Shown piece after piece: positions 56,056-64,000 of a stretch of 64,000 nt of DNA; position 1 is the first letter of the stretch, and every line of letters begins with the position of its first letter. The notes below the pieces were generated by a model, which saw only the letters and a list, made by a program, of their open reading frames with translations, was not told the DNA's origin and did not search any database. The position numbers and the translations under genes were made by a program. The stretch comes from Steinernema hermaphroditum. Taxonomy: Eukaryota > Nematoda > Chromadorea > Rhabditida > Steinernematidae. The DNA lies in the NCBI GenBank assembly GCA_030435675.1, contig CM059622.1:7688001-7752000 (forward strand), written 5' to 3'.

Positions 56056-59000
56056 TTATCCGTGGTGGAGGAAGGAGCTCTGCATGCGGCTCTTCCGGCG
56101 CTCCACGTAGTCCTCGAGGTAGTCCACCATCAGGAGCTCGTCGGGGGCGGCGCTGGCCACCCACTCCGAGGCGAGGCACTCGCTCGCGCAGAGGCGGCGT
56201 CTGCAAGGTCAGGAGAATCAGGTCAGAGGCCGGGGGACTCACTCGAGGTCCAGCTGGAGGGCGTCGAAGAGGAGGTCGAGGAGCGGCGAGGAGAAGCGCC
56301 CGGCGGCGTCGGCGTCGAGGGGAGGCAGCACAGCGTGCAGGATCAGATCCCGCATGGTCTCCTCGTCGGGGGACTCGAAGGGTGAGTGGCCGAAGACGAG
56401 CACCCAGAGGAAGACGCCGAGGCTCCAGAGGTCGGACTTCGTGGAGGGACGATGGGCGAGCTGCTCAGGAGCGGCGAACTCCATCTCGCCGCCCGCCCAC
56501 ACCGCCAGCTCGGAACAGGAGTGCCGCGCGGAGCCGAAGTCGACGAGAGTGAGGTGCGGGAGGCGGCGTCGGTCCTCCACCTGCAGGTTCTCGGGGCGCA
56601 CATCGAGATGCGCGATGTTGTGTGCGTGTAGGTACTGTAGCCCCAAGAGGAGCTGCCGACAGAGCGCCTGCACCAGCGCCTCGGAGACGAAGCCGCGTGC
56701 GCAAACGTAACGAAGTGCCGACAGGCCGTTCACCCTGGAAGGACTACGGTAGTCCGGCACCGTATCGCCACGAACCTTCTGAGGATGATGATGAAGTAGT
56801 GGGCTGTGCGGGCGGCGCCGAAATACTCGACGAGGTGGGGGTGGGCGATCTTCTGGAGGATCTGAAGCTCGCGGGCGATGTCGGGGTGGTTAGCATCGGA
56901 ATCTTCGGCGGCGATACGGTTGAAGTACTTGAGGGCGAAGGGCCGGCCACTGACGCGACACTTCGCCTCGCGGACCACCGAGAAGCGGCCTCTGCCGAGG
57001 ACAACGGCGTCGTCGGCGACGGTGAAGTACTGCGAGAAGGATTCGTCGAAGAAGTCGATCTGCTGCGAGGAGACCGACGCTTCACGCACATCTATCTGCG
57101 AGTTCCAGTCGCTCACGTCCTCCGGAGGGTCTACCGTAATCGGCTCCGAGGGGGCGCCCGCGAAGAACTCGTTGTAGGCGAACACCCGGAAGAGGCACGG
57201 CTGCGTCTCGAGGCCGCTGACTACCGCCTCCGGCTGCTCCAACCCCGACAGAATCGTCTCGAACTTCGGCATTTCTGAAAGAAAGTGCTGCCAGGAGGCC
57301 CAGGAGACTACCGTACCCCTCCTCTTCAATTCGACGGCGTACCAGAGGCGCATCGAGTTCTCTGTCCGCGTCGGCCTCTTCCACGTCAGTTTCACTGAGT
57401 TCCTCTTCATCGACATGCAGGCCACCGATGCCGGCACTCCGGGCTTTCCCACTATCGTAACCCAGGCGAAGGAGACGTTCTCCTCCTTTGGGCCCCTTAC
57501 CGTAACCGTGTAGTGGCCACTGTCGGCGATCTCCGCTTCCCGCAGCTCCAGACGGAGTTCGTCGCCGTCCTCGAAGACGCCACAGCGCGCCGACTTTGCC
57601 GCCGCGCCCGTCCACGATACCGTATACCCGGGGCGCATCGCTGTCGTGCACCTCAGCACGAGGGTGGAACCCTTTCGAACGACCTTGTCCTCCAATTCCT
57701 CGAGGAACTGGGGTTTGTCCGACGGAATCTTCAAGAAGGAACTGACTGTGGGGACCGAGAGGGTACCGTACCATCACGGGCTCCACGGGAAGGAAGCTGG
57801 AGAGTCCCGAGAGGATCGGGAGGTTGTAGACGAGCTCCTGAGAGAGCGACTCGAAGGTTCGCGGCCTGACGCTATCCACCAGTTCGTACCATTTCCGGCG
57901 GTACCTAAAGCGCCACTTCAGGGAAGTCACGAAGAGGGTCTACGCCCAAAATTATGACGTTTCCCACCATCTGTGGACAAGTAGAAGAGGAAGGTCTCCA
58001 CATGTCATATCCACTGATATGAAATTAGTTTTGCACACGATGATTGAAAAGACTTCTTTGTAGTCGACTCTTCATTACCGTATTCGACCTCTATGCGTCT
58101 ATCTCCATATCAATACTCTGTTCTGTAGGGAGGGAGTTAAGTAGCCATCTCCTTTGCCCGCTTGTCCCAATGGTCCCGACGAGTCGACTGGGCTCGTCGG
58201 GGATCACGGTATGTGGTCTCCACCACTTTAGGATGGTCCGAAATGTTTCTGGAGTCGTCGTTATACTCACATTCGCAGATGTTTTCCAAAAAGAGCCCAC
58301 AGCCATCTTACAGTACAGTCACAGCCATTCAGGGATCGATCAGGGTGGTGTGTCGCGACCCCGAAACATCTCACAACAGTTCTACCGTACGATTCTACTC
58401 TCACAAGGAGAGGTCCCAAACTGTCCCACGACGATTCGGCTGAAATTTGGCAGGGAGAGAGAGATGCTAGAGTGTAGCAAAACCTGATAGGTTTCATCGG
58501 TGAATGGGGGGTTTAAGCTGCACTTCATAGTTGATTTTGACCTCTTAATTGTAAGGTCTCCTGGTGCGATGTCCCTGACGCCTCAAAATATACGGTATTC
58601 TTGTCGGTCTTTGTCATTTTTTGACGGGTTTTCTAAGGTTTTCGGCATTTAGAGGCAAAATTAACGTTATAAATTAACAACCATGTTCTTGTAGCAAGAA
58701 AACTGGTCAAAAACGACAAAAACTGACACAAATACTGTATATCTTGTGCCGTCAGGGATATCGCATCGGGACGCCTTACACTGACAAAGGACAAAATCAC
58801 TTAGCTTGAATATTACTCAAAATACGCGAACGATCTGCTGTTCGCCCTGGGAATTCATCCACAGTCCCTCTTGAACGGTTCGGGAGCGATTCATGGATCC
58901 GTTTTACCCGGGAGTTCTAATAAATTTCGATTTACGATTTATTTGTGGAATCTTCAACATTACATCGAGCCACACCCCATATGAATCCATCGTTGTCTTT

Positions 59001-62000
59001 CCTCTTCTTTTGCTCTTTGTTGCCATCGTTGTGTTCCTAACTTCTTCGCGAATTCGTCCCGCCAGCTGGTCCGCGGTCTTCCGATGGGGCGCGCCGTCGG
59101 TGGCCGCCATTCTTCGAGCTTTGTCGGCCACTTCTCAGACGTTTCACGAGCAATCTTCCAAGCGTAGTTCCACTTCCTTCTTGTCGCTGATACGTGGGCA
59201 TCCTTCAGCTTCGTGACTCCTCTCAGCCACTCATTTGTTCTTCTGTCCAAGAGCCTGACGCGAAGCATTCTTCTTTCCATTCGACGCTGGCTGGTTTCCA
59301 GCTTTCTTTGTGCAGCCTTCGTGAGCGTAAATAAATTTCGTGAAAAACGAAAAGCCGTCAGGGTTTACACATATGTTAGTTTATAGTTTAAACCCGCCAT
59401 TCACCGATGAAACCTATCAGGTTTTACTACACTCTAGCACCTCTCTCTCCCTGCCAAATTTCAGCCAAATCGGCGTGGGACAATTTTGGACCTCTCCTTG
59501 TCAGCGTTTCGTTTCCAAGTGTTACCAGATGACGTTCGGATGCAATGCTCCGAGGGAACGTTTCCCCACTCAGGTCGCGTGCACCCCTAAAAGAGGCCTT
59601 TCCCATGATTCTAAGGGCGTCCATTTGAGTCGAATACATTCCGACAGCGCAATTTTATATCTACGAACGAGACCCATTCTGAGAGGGTCCATCAATCTCT
59701 CAGATTCTGGCATCAAGAGAGGCCATTGGCGGCGGGCCATTCACTTTCCACAGCGCCATTATGCCCGTGTAGGCCGAAAAAGGCGTCTCCTGGAGGCCTC
59801 GTTCGGAATTCCGGGCGAATGGGGTGTTTAACGCGGCGCGTCTCCGGAATGCGAATGGCGACTCACTCGATCTGCTCGGCGAAGTTCTCTCCGGGGAGGT
59901 CGTCGATCTCGAGGCAGAAGGTCGGCAGAAGGCCCTCAGCGCCGCCGACGAGCTTCCGGACGCGGGCGTAGCCGTCGCGCACCCCGAGGATAGTCACGCG
60001 CTCGCCGCGACGACCGCCGAGTTGACCGCGGCGTGTGGCGGCGAAGTGGCACGCGAACTGCGCGGTGAAGTGCATCTCCTCAAGAAGCAGTTTATGGACA
60101 CAGATTATGCACACTCCCCGAAGACAGACGCGAAAGTGGGAGAAGCCCTCCCGGGGGAGGGGAGATCACAAGACCGAGTGCACCAGTAACCAGCGGGGCG
60201 GGACGGACGGTCACTACAGTAATCGCACAGAATCGTCATAGAAGTGGGTGGGAAGAAGGTCCGAGGACGCACGAGAGACACGTATTTACAACCGAAGAAT
60301 AGAACTCTCAGATTCGGAACAGGCGGGGATCTAGGGGTTAGGAACACGGAGGCGGCGGCGTCAGCTGCCGCCGGGGAGGTGCCTACTTCGGCGGCGGCGA
60401 CGTCGGGGACTTCGCGCTCGAGCTGTTCGCCGAGTTCTTCTTGCCGAAACCGAAGAGTTTCGACGACTTCGAGGCGCCGTGCTTCGGCGAGTTGGAGGCG
60501 GGAGACGGCACCGACGACGACGACGCCGGCTTCTTCGCCCCGAAAGGGTTCGCGATGCCTCTCCGCGCGTCGTCCCTGAAAGGGGCCTTAGAGTCCTGGG
60601 TCCCGCGCGGATCGGACTCACAAGGACATCGAGGCGACGTTGTTGGCCAGTTGGTTCTGGTAGCGCTTCGGGTCGACGAGGGCGGCGAGGATCTCGCGCT
60701 GCTGGTCGAGGCGCTCGTTGATCGCCAGGATCCACTGCTGCTTCTCCTCCTCCGACGTCGCCTGACACAGAAAGTGGCTCGGCTGTCCCGGGTCGCTGCT
60801 CTTCAGCACGAAGCGCAGCGGCTCCCCTGTCACGTTCGGCTCCAGGTTCATCTTGTTCACCTCAAACGGTCACCGTAATCCGGCCCTCTCGGACCACCCA
60901 CCATGATCTGGTTCTTGAAGATGTAGGTGGGGTTGCCGAACTCCTTCTTCGGGAGGATGCAGTCGGCGATGATGGCCGACTGCTCGAAGAGGAAGATCCT
61001 CCGGTCCTTGCCCTTGAACGGCTGGCTCGGCGCGTTGTCCGAGATCTGGATGGTCCCCTGCAAGCGCCACCGTAACCCGGCCCGGGACAGGCTCCCACCT
61101 GGAAGATGAGCTTTCCCTGAGCGTTGAGGTTACCGTCGAAGTTCTGCAGGCGGCCGACCTGCATCATGTCGTCGCAGGCCTTCGGCACGACGTGCATCAC
61201 CTGCAGCGCCCGCTCGAGCACGTCTGTCCGGTCGCCGGCCCTCTGGGTGAACTTGCAAATGTCCTTCAGCAGCAGCTGGTACTTCATGATGCGCTGCACA
61301 GGCTTGATGAGGAGGTCGCACAGCGCCAGCTTGTGGCCGATCTTCTGCTTTGCCTCCGCGAAGAACTGAACGAGGCGTACGGGGGGCTCTGGGAGTACGG
61401 TACCTGTTCGAAGTGCTCCTGCGAGACGAGATAGTCCGACTTCGGCTTGTTCTGACAGTACTTCACATACAGACCGTGCAATCTTCTTTCCTAAACAGAG
61501 AGGATGGCTGAGGGCGGTGGCAAGGGGCTTACGTATTTGACAAAGGCTTGACCCGCAGCTTCATAGTCGCTAAGGCAACGTTCAATTTCCTTACAGAAGG
61601 TCCTGCAAGACGGCGCCTAGAGGGGCATCGCGGCGGGACTTACGTCTTGTGGAACTCGAGGATCTGGGCGATGTTGGCGAAAATGATCTTGTCCTTGCCC
61701 TGCAGGTCTTCGGGCAGCTCGATGGTGGAGAGGTGGGCCATGTAGCCGTCGACGACGGAGGCCAGGTCGCGCACATAATCGCGCTCCGTTTCGACGAGCT
61801 CCTGGAGCACGTACTGCCGCTTTAGACGGTTCGTCTCCTCGGGCGTGCGCTCCGGGGCGGCGGCGCCTCCGTTCTGCTCGACGCCCTCGTCCATCTGAAG
61901 GTCCTCAGTCAGCGCGGCTAATTAGCGAATTAAAGGGGCCGTCACGCGCAGCCTTCGGAATCCCGCCGGCGACCCGGAAGGGCCAATGCAAATGGAATTA

Positions 62001-63021
62001 GGCGATGAAGAGCCTCGCCGAAGACGGCGGAGACGAGGCGGATGGCGTCGAAGACGGCATCGATCGGCACAGGAAGCGATTAGGGCGCAATTATGGCACT
62101 CCGCGAGGCGATCATAACCCGAGGCGCGCGAGAGGGAATGGACATCGCCGCCCGGAGGCTTAGTGCGCCGAGGCGAACTCGTCGCCGAAAGGCAGAGGCG
62201 GACTAATCCCTTCTAAAACCAATAGGCCGGCGCCGTCAGTTGTCACCCTTCTTGACTCGGTGCATAGGTGATGACGCCGCGGCATCAGATGAGATTCAAT
62301 TAGGGCTTTGTGGCGTCGCCTTCTCGACGCCTTCGAGGGCCTCGGCTCGCAGTGTCATTATTTCCGGGAGGGGATAATCTAATCTAACAGCTCGCGCACA
62401 ATCCGAGGCCCTCAAACACAAATATTCAAAAACCTAATTACTGGCGCCGCTGGCGGGGGGCGCGCTACCATTAAGAGTGCGCTCAGGAAATTGCCTCCAG
62501 CGGCGATTTTACCAAAACTATCTGGAGGAGGCGGACTTACCAGCGACGAGGAGGGGTCGCCGGCGGCGAGATGACTCGCGGTGGCAGCGGCGTCGACGAC
62601 CACGGAGCTGAGCTGACTCATCGGCGGCGGGAGGTCTCCGGGCGCCGGATTCTGGAGGTCGGCGACGGAGCCGGAGGCTGTGGACTGCGCCGGGGCCGTC
62701 GCGGGGTCGTCCTGTCCGGGGATGAGGAGGGTGCCCGAGTCCGACGGGAACAGCGATAGCACGCACGTGGGCGTCGGCCGCTCCTGGCTCTGAAGGCGTC
62801 TTTCGGAGGACGTTGCGGGTGGCCGACTCACCAGAGAGGAGGTGGAGGGCTCCGGCTGGAGGGGCTCCGCCGCGGAAAGTTGGTTGTGGGCCGGCTGGGA
62901 GGACGGCGGCGTCGAGTGATTTACGGAGAGCGAAACCGACGAAGTGGGACGTCCGCCGGAACTCTGCGAGGGCTGCGGGGCGGCCGAACCTCCGTTACTG
63001 CTGCTGTGGTTGAAGAAGCGC
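56056..63021 (-). CDS. unc-73: Trio/Kalirin/UNC-73-type Rho GEF with SH3, Ig, FN3 and kinase domain, 3' part
   Basis: Multidomain Rho-family exchange factor, 5' end beyond the window. Exons: 63021-62832, 62789-62541 (Ser/Pro-rich linker), 61894-61644, 61602-61533, 61490-61404, 61365-61099 (DH2: [36 protein letters not shown]), 61057-60902 and 60860-60622 (PH2: [15 protein letters not shown]), 60575-60387 (Ser-rich), an SH3 exon ending 59867 (start unresolved), 57904-57772, 57728-57317 (Ig, start of FN3), 57274-56776 (FN3 end, kinase N-lobe), 56734-56243 and 56200-56056 (kinase). Phases agree except at the SH3 exon start. The kinase has [13 protein letters not shown], an HLDVRPEN loop and DFG. 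The order DH-PH-SH3-Ig-FN3-kinase is that of Trio and Kalirin. The 1962-nt intron before the Ig region holds repeats. One gene is inferred; two adjacent genes are a less likely alternative. Confidence 0.85.
58399..59506. mobile_element. Inverted-repeat element in an intron of the Trio-type gene
   Basis: Arms at 58399-58518 and 59386-59506 are near-identical inverted copies (for example TTCACCGATGAAACCTATCAG at 59400 and its complement near 58482, and CTCTCTCCCTGCCAAATTTCAG in both). About 870 nt lie between them, including an RTE-type fragment. This looks like a foldback element or a pair of inverted insertions. Confidence 0.75.
58904..59330 (-). pseudogene. RTE-like reverse-transcriptase 3' fragment, copy 2
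   Basis: About 110 codons match the C-terminal tail seen at 6165-6890: [35 protein letters not shown] and LGTQRWQQ. It is truncated and embedded between the inverted arms in the intron. Confidence 0.8.
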
Positions 63022-64000
63022 CTGAAGGAGTACGATTAGAGGGCGCCGGATCGCCGCGCGGAACGATGGGTCGATGAAGACGCCGTGGGCGACGTCCAAG
63101 ACGCCGCTGCCGGCCGGGTGCGCATGTAATTAAGTTGCCGAAGCGACCGAGGAGACGCCTCGGGGCTTCTCGGTACCTGAGCAGAAGGCGGAGAGGCGTC
63201 AAACGGCGTCGGAGCGTCCTGCACATCGTCGGGCGGCGGTCAGAGACGATCGGGGACGACTGATCGCTGCGATCGCCGCCGCCCGAGGCGTGAATCAGCG
63301 CTCCTTCGCGGCCGATTACCCGCGAAGGTGGGTTAAGCGGTTAAGCGTGCGCCGGGCTCAGTGTCGCCGGGTGCCGAAAGCAGCGCGCGCTCGAGGCCCC
63401 AGGCGCGACCCGAGGGCCACAACACGGCCACCGGAAGCGAAAACAAGCCCGAGCGCCTCTGGACGACGCAATCGACGTCGGCCGACGCCGCCGGCGCCCG
63501 ACCATATCAAGCGAAAGTTCGGGCGTCTTCCTTCTGGGGGCCTCGATTCCTCGAAGAAGGCACCTGCTTCTGGGTAGAACACGGTGACGGAGACGAGAGG
63601 CCGCGGCGGCGACAAAGGGCGAATCAAAAATGCGCATAAATCTCTCCTTCGGAGGCTCGCAGAGCGAAGAATTCTTAATTGGGGGGCGGGGCGCCGAAAA
63701 GAGATAAGGCGCGCCGAGGAGCGCGCGGAGGCGAAGGCGCCGAAGTCGAGAGGGTTCGAGTAAAGGGCCTCGCCGTCGCCGGGGGGACAAACAAGGTGAG
63801 CGCGCGGAATTATCCGATATCGAGGCAGGAGCCCGAGTGCAGCCCTAACAATTTATAAATAGCACCGAGAACTGAAAAACACATTAAACATGGGCGGAAT
63901 TGCTTCGTAATGTAACGAAAACAGCGCGGAGATCGGGGTTCCCTGATCGAGGCCCGATCTACCGTAACCCGGCTTCGAGACGACGAGCGTCTTCGCCCGA
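63022..64000. other. Probable intron of the Trio-type gene
   Basis: The exon at 63021 begins after a TTCAG acceptor in phase 2, so at least one exon lies further upstream, probably outside the window. No exon matching PH1 or the first SH3 domain was recognised here. A CTACCGTAACCC word occurs at 63960. Confidence 0.4.

Noticed and set aside
57742..57766. Very short (25-31 nt) intron before the Ig exon of the Trio-type gene
   Set aside because: A 43-nt intron from 57771 to 57729 in phase 0 fits better with the other intron lengths.
63341..63790. Arg-rich minus-strand frame near the right edge as a Trio exon
   Set aside because: No PH, SH3 or spectrin-like motif and composition typical of a non-coding GC-rich frame.
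1..64000. CRISPR array, bacterial defence or toxin system
   Set aside because: No regular repeat-spacer array and no prokaryotic-type operon; all genes are eukaryotic and intron-bearing or nested in such genes.

Overview
The window is a piece of a nematode genome, most likely a free-living or entomopathogenic chromadorean. I base this on many very short introns (about 38-50 nt) ending in TTTCAG-like acceptors, on acceptor-like sites placed a few bases before start codons as in spliced-leader trans-splicing, and on the gene set itself: LIN-10/X11, EYA, a nematode-type DEG/ENaC channel, an insulin-like peptide, a C-type lectin and MAU-2. I cannot name the species. All exons were read by eye, and chains are given only where reading frame and intron phase agree.

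Layout. 1-3.4 kb: 5' part of an ADAM10/SUP-17 metalloprotease gene (minus, runs off the left edge), with a foldback element in an intron and a dispersed repeat at its first exon. 3.7-7.8 kb: gene-poor, with non-LTR and LTR retroelement relics. 7.8-10.1 kb: divergent OCIA-domain gene (minus) and rpl-15 (plus). 10.4-12 kb: eya (minus). 15.7-16.7 kb: C-type lectin (minus). 18.7-20.9 kb: four-helix LAPTM-like membrane protein (plus). 21.4-24.0 kb: DEG/ENaC channel subunit (minus). 24.8-25.9 kb: insulin-like peptide (plus). 26.1-28.4 kb: mau-2 cohesin loader (minus). 31.0-37.1 kb: lin-10 (plus). 37.6-40.5 kb: PCMTD-like methyltransferase-fold protein (minus). 41.5-43.6 kb: eif-1 (minus), whose second intron contains an intronless PIG-B gene on the same strand. 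44-50 kb: repeats, two tRNA-like sequences, a DIRS/PAT-like retrotransposon and a decayed peptide-transporter gene. 51.5-53.9 kb: RhoGAP-like gene (plus), convergent with a transgelin/calponin-like gene (minus, 54.0-54.8 kb). 56.1-63.0 kb and probably beyond the right edge: a Trio/Kalirin/UNC-73-type gene (minus) with DH2-PH2, SH3, Ig, FN3 and a C-terminal kinase domain.

The genes do not form one pathway. Several are neuronal or signalling genes (LIN-10, Trio, DEG/ENaC, insulin, ADAM10, EYA), mixed with housekeeping genes (rpl-15, eif-1, mau-2, PIG-B). GC-rich gene blocks alternate with AT-richer, repeat-laden blocks. I found no bacterial-style system or CRISPR array. The most interesting points are the Trio-type kinase domain in a nematode, the PIG-B gene nested in a GC-AG-spliced eif-1, the degenerate catalytic motifs of EYA, the unusual B-chain of the insulin, and an unclassified three-copy dispersed repeat.
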